Positions 35,481 through 44,647 of a stretch of DNA of 64,000 nt are shown here, in pieces. Location of the stretch: contig NZ_MACF01000069.1 in NCBI RefSeq assembly GCF_001884045.1, positions 1 to 64,000 of the forward strand, read 5' to 3'. The stretch is from Bacillus mobilis. GTDB lineage: Bacteria > Bacillota > Bacilli > Bacillales > Bacillaceae_G. A model generated the notes under the pieces. The model was given only the letters and a program-made list of their open reading frames with translations. It was not told the origin of the DNA and ran no database searches. A program made the position numbers and the translations under genes. The first letter of the stretch is position 1; every line of letters starts with the position of its first letter.

Positions 35481-36161
35481 TTATCGTACTTTTTCGTCTA
35501 CATACTCCATAAACTGCTCCGCTTTAATAAATCTTTCTTTGTATGCCTCAGGTACTTCGTTTACTGTTATCCCACCACTTGATTTCGTTTTTACTAATAC
35601 GGTTTGATATGACATTAATGCTTCCATATATTGTTCATACTCTTCAGGAGTTAATACTTCTTTACTAGATTTATGGCCATTTAATTTATCAAAATATGGC
35701 TGAAGCTCCATCTCTACTTTTTTCATTTCTTCTTTTTTAACTGGTGATAATTGATCGTAATCAATATTACCGTTCGAATCTCCGTACTCAAGCTTAGCAT
35801 TTGTTAATTTTTTTAGTTCTTTTGTAAACTCTTCATATTCCTTTGCACCCATTTCATCTTTCGCTTGTGACAACTTTGCATTAAAACGCATATACGCTTC
35901 TAATGTCATCGCTCCGGCATGTTTTTTTAAATTCTCAAAAGATCCGTATATACCATCTGCCATGATAGATTGATAAGCAAAACCCGTCGTAGGGATTAAA
36001 AATGCTGCTGCAAGCACTCCTGCGATAAGGCGTTTCTTCACCTTACTTCCCCCGCGCTTCATTTTTATTTGAACGATTATTTTTTCTTTTAACTCCGGCG
36101 GGGCTACAACCCCCTTCGCTTCTTCTTGTATAGATTCTCTAACTCTACAATCTAAACTCAT
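35481..36161 (-). CDS. Likely membrane-bound anti-sigma factor with DUF3600-like domain
   Basis: This 226-aa protein has a short cytoplasmic N-terminus (CRVRESIQEEAKG), one membrane helix at about 43-62 (KRLIAGVLAAAFLIPTTGF) and a helical, charged exterior domain of about 160 residues. It overlaps the end of the ECF sigma gene by four bases (ATGA), the usual arrangement for a cognate anti-sigma. The N-terminus lacks the H-x3-C-x2-C zinc motif of ZAS anti-sigmas, so sigma binding would use another surface. The signal sensed by the exterior domain is unknown. Confidence 0.82.
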   Translation of the reverse strand: MSLDCRVRESIQEEAKGVVAPPELKEKIIVQIKMKRGGSKVKKRLIAGVLAAAFLIPTTGFAYQSIMADGIYGSFENLKKHAGAMTLEAYMRFNAKLSQAKDEMGAKEYEEFTKELKKLTNAKLEYGDSNGNIDYDQLSPVKKEEMKKVEMELQPYFDKLNGHKSSKEVLTPEEYEQYMEALMSYQTVLVKTKSSGGITVNEVPEAYKERFIKAEQFMEYVDEKVR

Positions 36162-36736
36162 TTCACATTCCCTACCTCTCCTAAAAAGATTTCTTCTACT
36201 TGCTCTTTTTGACGTAGTTTCCTTAAGGCCGCATGAATTCTAGATTTCACAGTACCAAGTGGAATATGTAATATTTTTGCTACTTCTTCTTGTGAGTAGT
36301 CGTGTAAGTATCTTAAAATAATTACTTGTTTCAATTTATACGGTAATTTATGAATGAGTTCGACTAGTTTTTGGTTTGATATTTTACTTACAACATCGTT
36401 TGAAAAATCAATTTGTACTGGTTTTCTTTGCTCTTCTGCTTTTTTTATAATTCGTAGTCGCATCCACCTCTTTCTTCTATAAGAATGAATTTGTTTAATC
36501 GCAAGTCCAATTAACCAAGGACGAAATGGCTTCTCGCTATCATACTTACGAAGCGATTCATATAGCTGTATGTATATTTCTTGAACGACATCATCTACAT
36601 CCGTTTTATCATCTATTAAGAAATGCGCGGTTTTATACACTTCTTGAATCGTTGTATCATACAATTCGCTATACGCTTCTTTATTGCCCGATAAAGTTAA
36701 TTGGATTAAATCCATATACACTGTTTCATCCTTCAT
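36158..36736 (-). CDS. ECF-type RNA polymerase sigma factor
   Basis: In this 192-aa sigma factor region 2 is seen in KTDVDDVVQEIYIQLYESL with RPWLIGLAI, and region 4 in VIILRYLHDYSQEEVAKIL followed by PLGTVKSRIHAALRKLRQ. A 40-residue basic linker separates them. It starts after AAGGAGGGG and is coupled to the anti-sigma gene. ECF operons usually autoregulate, and the 200-bp upstream gap is the place to look; I could not fix the -35/-10 pair with confidence. Confidence 0.93.
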   Translation of the reverse strand: MKDETVYMDLIQLTLSGNKEAYSELYDTTIQEVYKTAHFLIDDKTDVDDVVQEIYIQLYESLRKYDSEKPFRPWLIGLAIKQIHSYRRKRWMRLRIIKKAEEQRKPVQIDFSNDVVSKISNQKLVELIHKLPYKLKQVIILRYLHDYSQEEVAKILHIPLGTVKSRIHAALRKLRQKEQVEEIFLGEVGNVK

Positions 36737-36944
36737 ATACCACCCCTCCTTTGTCTTACACTATATATTGGCAAGTAATTGATATTTCGTTCGATTTTTT
36801 CAAAAAAGTTTTTCATATAAATTAATATAATAATTCAATGGGTTCATAAACTTCACTTATAACCATGCATAACAATTATATAATTTTCCAATTCCTAATG
36901 AAGATTTAAAATGATTTATATAGTCAAATTTAGGAGGATATATG

Positions 36945-37931
36945 ATGAAAGCTATCGTTGTAACGTCGTTCGGTGGTCCTGAAGTGATGAAATATACAGA
37001 TGTGGATATGCCCGCTATTTCAGAAAATCAAGTTTTGATTCGCGTTGTTGCTACTAGTATAAATTTCGCCGATATTAAATCCCGTTATGGTAAAAAAGGA
37101 AATAAAGCACTACCTTTTATACCAGGGATAGATGCAACTGGTGTGGTAGAACGAGTCGGTTCTCATGTAAAAAATATTTATCCTGGACAACGTGTCATTG
37201 CTTTTCCTCAAAATGGCTCTTACGCAGAATACGTTGTCGCAAACGAAAACCTAACTTTTTCTTTACCCCATGAAGTCGATTTTCAAACTGCAGCGGCATG
37301 CCCTATCGTATCTTTCACAAGCTATAATTTACTTGCAAATGTAGCAAGGCTTCAACTAGGCGAGTCGGTTCTCATTCATGCAGCGGCTGGTGGAATTGGT
37401 ACAACAGCAATTCAAATCGCTAAACTATTAGGAGCTGGAACTGTTATCGGTACTGTCGGAAATGAATCGAAAAGTAAAATCGCTTTAGATGCTGGAGCTG
37501 ATTATGTTATTTGTCATCAAGATGAGGATTTTGTAGAGAAAGTCAATGAGCTGACAAATGGTGAAGGGGTCGATGTAATTTTAGATTCTATTTCTGGAAC
37601 AGTTTCGGAAAAAAGTTTAAAATGTCTTGCTTATTATGGTCGCCTCGTTCATTTCGGAAATGCAAGCGGTAAAATTGGTAACTTTCAAACGAAAGATTTA
37701 CACGCAAGTTGTCGCTCTATACTCGGTTTTAGCTTTGGTACTACACGAAAAAAACGTCCCGAACTACTCCAAGAAACTGCAAATGAAGTTTTCCGTTATT
37801 TACGTGACGGAAGTTTGCAAATTAAGGCTACGAAATCTTTTCCACTTCAAGATGCAGGGAAAGCACATGAATGGGTCGAAAGTAGAAAAAGTACAGGGAA
37901 AGTCATACTAACTGTTCAGTCCCCTTCCTGA
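36945..37931 (+). CDS. Zinc-independent quinone oxidoreductase / MDR-family dehydrogenase
   Basis: This 328-aa protein matches the quinone-oxidoreductase branch of medium-chain dehydrogenases: GGPEVMKYTDVD opening, FIPGIDATGVVERVGS, and the NADPH-binding VLIHAAAGGIGTTAIQIAKL. Catalytic-zinc cysteine ligands are absent, as in QOR. Two ATGs are adjacent; the second is better spaced from AGGAGG. It is followed by the zinc-PLC-like gene after 29 bp and may be cotranscribed. Confidence 0.9.
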   Translation: MKAIVVTSFGGPEVMKYTDVDMPAISENQVLIRVVATSINFADIKSRYGKKGNKALPFIPGIDATGVVERVGSHVKNIYPGQRVIAFPQNGSYAEYVVANENLTFSLPHEVDFQTAAACPIVSFTSYNLLANVARLQLGESVLIHAAAGGIGTTAIQIAKLLGAGTVIGTVGNESKSKIALDAGADYVICHQDEDFVEKVNELTNGEGVDVILDSISGTVSEKSLKCLAYYGRLVHFGNASGKIGNFQTKDLHASCRSILGFSFGTTRKKRPELLQETANEVFRYLRDGSLQIKATKSFPLQDAGKAHEWVESRKSTGKVILTVQSPS

Positions 37932-37960
37932 AATGAATACTTGGAACCGAGGTGTCATTC

Positions 37961-38599
37961 ATGGGATCACGAATTATGCATGCTATTATCGCTAACAGGA
38001 TTGCCGAAAAATTATCTATTCAAGATAAAACTTCTTTCATACTTGGAGGTGTAGCCCCTGATGCTGTTCATTCAACAGAAGAAAAAGGCGCTTCACACTT
38101 TTACGCTGGCACAACGAAAAACTATACGAGAAGGATAGATTTCAATTCTTTTTTTCAAAAATATAAAGTTCATATGGATTCCCCTTTTCTCTTAGGTTAT
38201 TACACCCATCTCATTGCCGATGATAATTGGCTAAGTGGCTTTTTTCTACCTTGGCTAAAAAATAGAATAGAAAATGACGAAACGATTGCACCTATGTACT
38301 ATAACGATTTTAAATTGTTAAATGCAAAGTTGCTTCATCATTACGATAAAGAACAACAACTCTTCTCTCTTCTCAATCAAGAGGTTCACATTATGGATAT
38401 TGAAGAGGTTTCTAAAGAAAACGTATTAGCTTTTCGAAAGTATCTTTTTGAAGATATGTTGTATCCAGAGCAACATTTGCATGAGGACTTACAAGTGTTT
38501 ACGTTTAATCAAATCGTTGGTTATATTGAGACAGCTATTGAAAAGGGCGTATTTTATATTAATCAACTCTCTAATGAAAAATCCCCTTCAAACATGTAA
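37961..38599 (+). CDS. Zinc-dependent phospholipase C-like protein
   Basis: This 212-aa protein has the layout of the zinc-dependent PLC/S1-P1-like family used for many cytoplasmic Firmicute hydrolases: MHAIIANRIAEKL, LGGVAPDAVHSTEEKG, HFYAG and LGYYTHLIADDNWL, which give a His/Asp metal-ligand set. There is no signal peptide, so it is not the secreted PLC toxin. A GTG three codons upstream overlaps the ribosome site and was rejected. The substrate is unknown. Confidence 0.82.
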   Translation: MGSRIMHAIIANRIAEKLSIQDKTSFILGGVAPDAVHSTEEKGASHFYAGTTKNYTRRIDFNSFFQKYKVHMDSPFLLGYYTHLIADDNWLSGFFLPWLKNRIENDETIAPMYYNDFKLLNAKLLHHYDKEQQLFSLLNQEVHIMDIEEVSKENVLAFRKYLFEDMLYPEQHLHEDLQVFTFNQIVGYIETAIEKGVFYINQLSNEKSPSNM

Positions 38600-38629
38600 T
38601 CCCCCTCAATATATTTGAGGGGGATTTTC
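38599..38629. terminator. Bidirectional terminator
   Basis: AATCCCCCTCAA / TTGAGGGGGATT followed by TT, between the converging PLC-like and VOC genes. Confidence 0.8.
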
Positions 38630-38643
38630 ACATAGTGATATTA

Positions 38644-39027
38644 TTATTTGTTCTTTTCCATAACCGCAAAATAATTCCCTTCACTATCCGCAAAGTTAAA
38701 TACTTTACCAGAAGGCATAGTTACCATTTCGCCAACAGTAACATTTTTATTTTTTAAATCTGTATATAATTGATCAAGATTTTCTGAGAAGAACATTAAA
38801 GATGGTGTACCAAGATTTAATTCTGGGCTCATTTTAGAAATCACTTCTTTATTATGTAATATAATGCTCGTTTCTGCATCGCTTTTCGGAGCGATTTCAA
38901 TCCATCTCATTCCTTGCTTGTTATCTTCCTCTGCTACTACATGAAACCCTACCTTTTCCGTCCAAAAGTTTACTGCCTCATCTTGATTATTTACATATAA
39001 CATAATTTGTCCAACTTTATGAATCAT
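38644..39027 (-). CDS. VOC (glyoxalase/bleomycin-resistance) family protein
   Basis: This 127-aa protein has two beta-alpha-beta-beta-beta modules: KVGQIMLYVNNQDEAVNFW at the start, VGFHVVAEED, and NFADSEGNYFAVME at the end. His/Glu positions suitable for metal binding are partly present. The family covers isomerases, dioxygenases and drug-binding proteins, and the particular function cannot be told. Confidence 0.88.
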   Translation of the reverse strand: MIHKVGQIMLYVNNQDEAVNFWTEKVGFHVVAEEDNKQGMRWIEIAPKSDAETSIILHNKEVISKMSPELNLGTPSLMFFSENLDQLYTDLKNKNVTVGEMVTMPSGKVFNFADSEGNYFAVMEKNK

Positions 39028-39107
39028 TGTATTTCCCCCTAATGGTTTTTATATTCTATGTAGGTTTCTACAGGTACTATTATTATTCCTTTTTCATTCA
39101 ATTACAA

Positions 39108-39140
39108 TCAAAAAGACGTAACTACAAATAGTTACGTCTT
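39108..39140 (-). terminator. Terminator of the DEAD-box helicase gene
   Basis: AAGACGTAAC / GTTACGTCTT with a minus-strand T-run (TTTTTG). Confidence 0.85.
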
Positions 39141-39149
39141 TCCCATTCT

Positions 39150-40319
39150 TTATCTAGGCTTTTTCTTCCCGGTAAACGCTGGTTTCTTTTTCTTTGGTGC
39201 TTTCGGTTTCGTTTCTACAAACGATCCGTTGAACATTTCTTGCTTCGTAAATACGATGCCTAGTTTTTTTGCAAATTGAAGTAATTTACGCTCTTCTTGT
39301 TGTGTTACAAGAGAAACGACAGTTCCTTCTTTACCCATACGTCCTGTACGTCCTGAGCGGTGAATATATTGGTCTACTGTGTCTGGTAACTCCAAGTGGA
39401 TTACATGTGTTAAATCATCAATATCAATACCGCGTGCTGCAATATCAGTAGCAAGTAGAATTTCTAATTTCCCGCCGCGGAAAGCACGCATCGTTGCTTC
39501 ACGCTCTTGCTTACCTGCTTCTGCATGAAGAGCTGCTGCTTTCATTTTACGGAACTGCAATTTCTGAGTAATTTCATCTAAACGGAATGGGTCATTTAAG
39601 AAAGCAACTGCTTTTACATCGCCCATATGCATAATTCTTCTTACGTAATCATTTTTTTCGCGTCGCTCACAAATGATATACGTATGCTCAACTAAGCTTT
39701 TTGACTCTGCACGTGTTACACGTACCACTTGTGGTTCAACTGCTAAATCACGTGCCGCGTCTTCTGCAGCTTTGGTAATTGTCGCTGAGAAGAATACTAA
39801 TTGACGGTCGCGCATCGTTGATTTAATTACATCTTGTACTGCGCCCATCATCTTTTGTTTTACAATTTGATCAAATTCATCAAATACAATTGTTTTCACT
39901 TCATGCATTTTTAGCTTTTTCATACGAATTAATTCTAAAATACGTCCTGGTGAACCGACAATTACTCTCGGATGTTTCTTTAATTTTTCAACTTGGCGCT
40001 TAATATCTGCACCACCAATTAAAGATGCACCTGAAATTTCAGTTCCTGCTGTAAACTTTTGAACCTCTTCATGAATTTGCATAACAAGCTCACGTGTTGG
40101 CGCTAAAACAACAACTTGTGGTTGTTTTACTTCAGGATTAATTTTATGTAAAAGGGGTAATAAGTACGCTAATGTTTTTCCTGTTCCAGTTGGAGATTCA
40201 GCTATAACGTCTTGTCCTTCTAAAATAGTTGGAATCGCTTGTTTTTGAATTTCAGTTAATTCTTTAAAACCAGCCTTCTCCCAAGCTTGTTGTAAAAATG
40301 GTTGCATATCTTTTATCAT
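39150..40319 (-). CDS. DEAD-box RNA helicase (YfmL-like)
   Basis: This 389-aa protein shows the Q motif region FKELTEIQKQAIP, motif I SPTGTGKT, Ia APTRELVMQ, motif II written DEFD instead of DEAD, motif III SAT, and motif VI HRSGRTGRMG. A short basic tail (KAPKKKKPAFTGKKKPR) should bind RNA. Length and tail resemble B. subtilis YfmL, linked to ribosome assembly and cold growth. It starts after AAGGAG and is followed upstream on the same strand by the 175-aa gene. Confidence 0.93.
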   Translation of the reverse strand: MIKDMQPFLQQAWEKAGFKELTEIQKQAIPTILEGQDVIAESPTGTGKTLAYLLPLLHKINPEVKQPQVVVLAPTRELVMQIHEEVQKFTAGTEISGASLIGGADIKRQVEKLKKHPRVIVGSPGRILELIRMKKLKMHEVKTIVFDEFDQIVKQKMMGAVQDVIKSTMRDRQLVFFSATITKAAEDAARDLAVEPQVVRVTRAESKSLVEHTYIICERREKNDYVRRIMHMGDVKAVAFLNDPFRLDEITQKLQFRKMKAAALHAEAGKQEREATMRAFRGGKLEILLATDIAARGIDIDDLTHVIHLELPDTVDQYIHRSGRTGRMGKEGTVVSLVTQQEERKLLQFAKKLGIVFTKQEMFNGSFVETKPKAPKKKKPAFTGKKKPR

Positions 40320-40338
40320 TTGTTTTTCTCCTTTATCT

Positions 40339-40866
40339 CTATTTTTGAAGAAAATGTTGTATTGTTCGCACCGTTTCTATCATGTGTGAAATAACAGCTA
40401 TTAAATCATCAACATGGTCTTCTGTAATCGCTTTTTGAAATAGAACCTCTACCTTATTATGATATGAAATCGCTTGCTTATTATATTCGTATGAAAGTTT
40501 TTGCGTAATCATTCTTTCTTTTCCCCATATAGAATGCATGAAAGTTTCAATTTCTTCGCACACTACCTCTGGCTTTTCTATCGGGAATGAAAATGCTAAC
40601 TTCATTTCACAACCTGGTGTAAATTGTGGTACTTCCAATATTTCACCAGATAAGTTCTTTGCATCTACAGATAGTGAAAATGTTGCTTCTACTAACTGTT
40701 CGAACGGCTCTGTTAATTGAAATGAAATATTGTATATACGACTTAATGAGGCAAGGTCCATCATATCTTTTCGATCTGTTACAAGAATATCTCCATGTAA
40801 ATCAAAATCATATACAGCACCTTCTACGATTACTTTTAAATTATCAAAAGCAGTTGGATCAAACAT
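40339..40866 (-). CDS. Hypothetical 175-aa protein downstream of fhs
   Basis: I do not recognise the family. The protein is soluble and alternates beta-rich words (LKVIVEGAVYDFDLHGDILV) with a C-terminal helical region (HVDDLIAVISHMIETV). The ATG chosen has GGAGG five bases before it; the frame opens four codons earlier without support. The striking feature is its context: the fhs terminator T-run ends directly at its ribosome site, leaving no room for a promoter, so it should be made only from read-through transcripts. The DEAD-box gene follows after 19 bp. Confidence 0.78.
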   Translation of the reverse strand: MFDPTAFDNLKVIVEGAVYDFDLHGDILVTDRKDMMDLASLSRIYNISFQLTEPFEQLVEATFSLSVDAKNLSGEILEVPQFTPGCEMKLAFSFPIEKPEVVCEEIETFMHSIWGKERMITQKLSYEYNKQAISYHNKVEVLFQKAITEDHVDDLIAVISHMIETVRTIQHFLQK

Positions 40867-40876
40867 AATTTCCTCC

Positions 40877-40908
40877 AAAAAACAGGCGCCTTTCGATGGA
40901 AAGGCGCC
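40877..40908 (-). terminator. Terminator of fhs, abutting the next ribosome site
   Basis: GGCGCCTTTC / GAAAGGCGCC, a 4-nt loop, then TGTTTTTT on the minus strand, immediately followed by GGAGG of the next gene. Confidence 0.9.
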
Positions 40909-40956
40909 ACTTGATGTATATATAGTTTACAGATAAACGAGATGAATTACAACCTT

Positions 40957-42645
40957 TTAGAATAAACCTACTGCTTTTCCATCTTCATTTACGTCCATTT
41001 GTAGTGCTGCTGGCTGTTTTGGAAGGCCTGGCATTGTTAGCATTGTTCCTGTTAACGCAACGATAAATCCTGCACCAATTGATGGTTTCAGCTCACGAAT
41101 TGTAACGATAAAGTCTGATGGACGACCTAATTTTGTTGCATCGTCAGAAAGAGAGTATTGTGTTTTCGCCATACAAATTGGTAGGTTACTCCATCCTTCT
41201 CCTTCATATTGAGCTAATTGCTTACGTGCTTTCGGAGCAAATTCAATATCTTTTGCGCCGTACACTTTTTGAGCAATTGTACGGATTTTTTCTTCTAATG
41301 GTAATTCTAATTCATAAAGTGGTGCGTAGTTGTTCTCACCTTTTTCGATTTCTTTTAACACTTTTTCAGCAAGGTCAACTCCGCCTTGGCCACCCTTCTC
41401 CCAAACTTCCGTTAAGGATACTGCATAGCCACGCTCATTGCACCACTCTTGTAAGTATGCAACTTCTGCATCTGTATCTGTAATGAATTTATTAATTGCA
41501 ATTACGAAAGGCACACCGAAGCTTTGAATTGTTTCAACATGCTTCTGTAAGTTTTCCATACCTTTTGCTAATGCGTCTACATTTTCTTCTTTTAATTGAT
41601 CTTTTGCTACGCCACCATGCATTTTAAGCGCACGAATAGTCGCAACAATAACAACTGCTTCTGGTTTAATGCCAGCTGCACGAGCTTTAATATCTAAAAA
41701 CTTCTCTGCACCTAAATCAGCACCGAATCCAGCTTCTGTAATAACATAATCACCTAATTTTGCTGCCATTGTTGTAGCGATAACACTATTACAACCGTGA
41801 GCAATATTCGCAAATGGTCCGCCGTGAATGATAGCTGGTGTATTTTCTAACGTTTGTACTAAGTTTGGTTTTAATGCATCTTTTAATAATAATGTTAACG
41901 CACCTTCTACACCTAAATCTTTAACCGTTACAGGTTGATTTGCAAAGTTATAAGCAACTACGATGCGAGATAGACGCGCTTTTAAATCTTGAATATCTGT
42001 TGCAAGGCAGAATACCGCCATAATTTCAGATGCTACTGTAATATCAAAACCGTCTTCACGTGGTACACCTTGAACTGGTCCACCAAGACCAATTACTACG
42101 TTACGAAGGGCACGATCATTTAAGTCAACACAGCGTTTCCAAACGATTTTACGTGTATCAATTCCAAGTGTGTTTCCTTGTTGGATATGATTATCAATAA
42201 ACGCTGCTAACGCGTTATTAGCAGTTGTGATTGCATGGATATCTCCAGTAAAGTGAAGGTTAATGTCTTCCATAGGTACTACCTGTGAAAAACCACCACC
42301 TGCTGCTCCGCCTTTTAGTCCCATCGTTGGTCCAAGAGATGGTTCGCGAAGTGCAATTACTGTCTTCTTACCAATTTTATTAAAAGCTTGACCTAAACCA
42401 ACTGTTACTGTTGATTTACCTTCTCCAGCTGGAGTTGGGTTAATCGCTGTTACTAAAACAACTTTACCGTCTTTCTCGTTCTGTAAGCGCTTAAAAATGT
42501 CAAGAGATAACTTACCTTTATAATGCCCGTATGGCTCTAATTCATCTTCTAAAATATTTAATTCAGCTGCAATTTCTTGAATCTTCTTCATACTCGCTTC
42601 TTGTGCGATTTCAATGTCGGATTTAACTGTTGTAGTAGTTGTCAT
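40957..42645 (-). CDS. fhs: Formate-tetrahydrofolate ligase
   Basis: This 562-aa ATP-dependent ligase makes 10-formyl-THF from formate and THF. Seen: [21 protein letters not shown] (P-loop), [37 protein letters not shown], and [12 protein letters not shown]. The usual start is [10 protein letters not shown], with AAAGGGGG upstream. The frame stays open for 21 more codons to a GTG that has a perfect AGGAGGT six bases before it, so a longer form or a regulatory second start is possible. It lies 94 bp downstream of a methyltransferase gene on the same strand. Confidence 0.95.
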   Translation of the reverse strand: MTTTTTVKSDIEIAQEASMKKIQEIAAELNILEDELEPYGHYKGKLSLDIFKRLQNEKDGKVVLVTAINPTPAGEGKSTVTVGLGQAFNKIGKKTVIALREPSLGPTMGLKGGAAGGGFSQVVPMEDINLHFTGDIHAITTANNALAAFIDNHIQQGNTLGIDTRKIVWKRCVDLNDRALRNVVIGLGGPVQGVPREDGFDITVASEIMAVFCLATDIQDLKARLSRIVVAYNFANQPVTVKDLGVEGALTLLLKDALKPNLVQTLENTPAIIHGGPFANIAHGCNSVIATTMAAKLGDYVITEAGFGADLGAEKFLDIKARAAGIKPEAVVIVATIRALKMHGGVAKDQLKEENVDALAKGMENLQKHVETIQSFGVPFVIAINKFITDTDAEVAYLQEWCNERGYAVSLTEVWEKGGQGGVDLAEKVLKEIEKGENNYAPLYELELPLEEKIRTIAQKVYGAKDIEFAPKARKQLAQYEGEGWSNLPICMAKTQYSLSDDATKLGRPSDFIVTIRELKPSIGAGFIVALTGTMLTMPGLPKQPAALQMDVNEDGKAVGLF

Positions 42646-42705
42646 ATACCCTAGTCCCCCTTTAATTGGTTCTGATGATATTGTATCAGTTTTTTGTATT
42701 TTCTG

Positions 42706-42721
42706 CACTTATTTACCTCCT
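42706..42721 (-). promoter_or_regulatory. Second, strong ribosome site and GTG upstream of fhs
   Basis: Minus-strand AGGAGGTAAATAAGTG gives an ideal ribosome site with a six-base spacer before a GTG in frame with fhs, 63 bases ahead of the usual ATG. Confidence 0.5.
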
Positions 42722-42739
42722 AAAAATTCTTTCATTTCT

Positions 42740-43420
42740 TTATGCGTTTTTTAACATAAATACCCATAAGAATGTTAACGATTGTTGTAACTCGATAGGT
42801 AGTTGACCTAGCATCTTCTCATTTACTCCGCGCTTATATACACCGATGCCATCTACCACTTCAAAACCTTGTTCTTTCGCTAACTGTTCAAATTCCCATG
42901 GCATCATCGTGTTACAAACAACGTCTTTGCCGTATAAACGAGGATAACTGTTCTCTCGAGGCTTGGCTGTCGGTCCTAAAATTGCAATACATGCATACCC
43001 ATCACTTTTTAAAACGCGCTTTATCTCATTTAATGCTCGTAATGGCTCCTCGGTCCATTCTAAAGAGTTAATTGCCATAATTGATTCAAATTGCTCATTT
43101 TCAAATGGTAAGGAAGAAAGATCTCCTTTTATAAAAGATAAATTCGGTCCTTCTCCACGCTCCTTCCCTTTTTGAATCATTACTTCTGATAAATCTACTC
43201 CAACTGCTTTATAGCCCGCGCGACTTAATTTATATGTACCGTATCCATCCCCACAACCAACATCAAGCACCTGAGCTTCTTTCTTCACATACTGTTCAAA
43301 AAATGGAATAATTGTACTTCTGCTCCCGCTGTCCCACATCTCCTGACTATTCTGAGTCCAAAATTCTGCACTACTATCCCATTTTTTCTCTGCTGATTCA
43401 TGCCAATTAAATTTCGTCAT
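42740..43420 (-). CDS. Class I SAM-dependent methyltransferase
   Basis: This 226-aa methyltransferase_11-type protein has motif I VLDVGCGDGYGTYKL, the acidic end of strand 2 in AVGVDLSEVMI, IKGDLSSLPFENEQFESI, and ALNEIKRVLKSDGYACI. There is no membrane segment. The N-terminal WHESAEKKWDSSAEFW is typical of the YodH-like Bacillus group. Its substrate is unknown. The start used follows GCAGGGA; the six-codon extension lacks support. Confidence 0.9.
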   Translation of the reverse strand: MTKFNWHESAEKKWDSSAEFWTQNSQEMWDSGSRSTIIPFFEQYVKKEAQVLDVGCGDGYGTYKLSRAGYKAVGVDLSEVMIQKGKERGEGPNLSFIKGDLSSLPFENEQFESIMAINSLEWTEEPLRALNEIKRVLKSDGYACIAILGPTAKPRENSYPRLYGKDVVCNTMMPWEFEQLAKEQGFEVVDGIGVYKRGVNEKMLGQLPIELQQSLTFLWVFMLKNA

Positions 43421-43624
43421 ACATTTCCCTGCCTTCACGTTTTATCACTCATTTCATTCTACATCATTTTCCAAAATTCCTGTTTATCTTCATTAGGAGA
43501 TGTACAAGCTAATAATGGAATCTTTATTCTCCAATTTTTGCTTTACTTGGGTTTAACTCATACTCATGTTCTTCTCTTTATGTAAGATACTATAGGTACA
43601 CCCAATTGAAAGAGAGGGATGTAC

Positions 43625-43963
43625 ATGCGAAGAAAGAGAAATCATCATTTTAAAAGTGGTGAAAAAAACGAAGAGTATGCAGCTGAAATATCACCAGCTG
43701 GCATTCCGATTAGACATAAGCGTAAAGAAATTGCAAATGAAATAGAAGGTACAAATACCGGTGCAATGGTAGGCTATGTCGCTTTATTTCTTTCGCTTTT
43801 CTCAATTGCATTTTATCCGGTTACACTCGGCTCTCTTGCGATTTTAGTCGGCTTATTAGCTGTCAATTTCGGAGCAAGAACACTTGGATATACTGCAATT
43901 GGTTTTGGAAGTTTTTCTGTTTTATTTACTTTACTCTATCCGCTTGCTTTGTCAGCGTTTTAA
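43625..43963 (+). CDS. Small membrane protein with basic N-terminus
   Basis: This 112-aa protein has a 45-residue hydrophilic, strongly basic start (RRKRNHHFKSGEKNEE) followed by two or three helices (AMVGYVALFLSLFSIAFY, LAILVGLLAVNFGART, FGSFSVLFTLLYPLAL). The layout resembles DUF4190-like membrane proteins, but I am not sure of the family. The second of two close ATGs was chosen for its distance from GAGAGGG. Confidence 0.72.
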   Translation: MRRKRNHHFKSGEKNEEYAAEISPAGIPIRHKRKEIANEIEGTNTGAMVGYVALFLSLFSIAFYPVTLGSLAILVGLLAVNFGARTLGYTAIGFGSFSVLFTLLYPLALSAF

Positions 43964-43965
43964 AA

Positions 43966-43994
43966 AAAACACACCAAGTTATACTTGGTGTGTT
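43966..43994 (-). terminator. Terminator for the zinc-ribbon gene
   Basis: AACACACCAAG / CTTGGTGTGTT, then a long minus-strand T-run. It lies between converging genes. Confidence 0.85.
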
Positions 43995-44206
43995 CATTCG
44001 TGATACAACATAATATGACCGCATCCACAGCAATGTTTCGCTGTAATTTCTTGAAACACTGGATAATTCTCTTCATCCCGATGCTCAATAAACACCTTTT
44101 CAAATCGATACATATTTTGTGCATATGCCCAATCTTGTTTCGTACGTGCATACAAAGTGGAGGAAAAAAACTCCTCACCACCGCAAACGATACATGTATT
44201 TTTCAT
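43994..44206 (-). CDS. Small zinc-ribbon-like protein
   Basis: This 70-aa protein has two cysteine pairs, CIVCGG near the N-terminus and CCGCGH near the C-terminus, spaced about 55 residues apart, which suggests one bound zinc. The middle is hydrophilic (YARTKQDWAYAQNMYRF). Overlapping frames on the plus strand were rejected in favour of this one because of the paired cysteines, the GGAGG-like ribosome site and the adjoining terminator. No specific function is recognised. Confidence 0.72.
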   Translation of the reverse strand: MKNTCIVCGGEEFFSSTLYARTKQDWAYAQNMYRFEKVFIEHRDEENYPVFQEITAKHCCGCGHIMLYHE

Positions 44207-44275
44207 TACTACCCCTCCTATGCTTGTCTTACTTCATCTATATGAACATAAGCATAAGAAAAAGACCTTCTATTA

Positions 44276-44596
44276 CTAGAAAGTCTTCTCTGAAACAAAA
44301 AGAAATGTACCAAACATTCCTACTCCGCTATATTCTTTCGTAACATCAGCTTCTGTTTTAAATGTTTGCTTTACAGTCATAAAGAATACACCATTTCGTG
44401 CATCTGTACTTTCAAATTTTAATTTTTCTTTTTTACCATCTACATTTTGTGTGCATTCAAAACTACTCTCATCACATTTCAATGCATACTTATCCTCTAC
44501 ATACACTTTAAAATCTGATTCTTTCGGACAAGTAATAAGTAAAATCGCCACGAGAATAATACTTACAATACCCACAATTGTATAATATTTCTTCAT
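44276..44596 (-). CDS. Secreted or membrane-anchored DUF4359-like protein
   Basis: This 106-aa protein has an N-terminal hydrophobic segment (YYTIVGIVSIILVAILLI) followed by TCPKESDF and an extracytoplasmic beta-rich domain with Cys pairs (KCDESSFEC). The TCP could be read as a lipobox variant, but there is no proper L-x-x-C, so a membrane anchor is more likely. The start used has AAAGGAG; a 15-codon extension upstream was rejected. Confidence 0.7.
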   Translation of the reverse strand: MKKYYTIVGIVSIILVAILLITCPKESDFKVYVEDKYALKCDESSFECTQNVDGKKEKLKFESTDARNGVFFMTVKQTFKTEADVTKEYSGVGMFGTFLFVSEKTF

Positions 44597-44647
44597 TTGT
44601 ACTCCTTTCAAATGACAAGAAAACTTGACTTCATGCGCCAAGTTTTC

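Noticed and set aside
41118-41483. 121-aa plus-strand frame inside fhs
   Set aside because: Antisense to a conserved enzyme gene, no start signals, leucine/glutamine-rich shadow composition.
44119-44343. 74-aa plus-strand frame across two minus-strand small genes
   Set aside because: It covers the zinc-ribbon gene in antisense, without start signals; the minus-strand genes have ribosome sites and a terminator.
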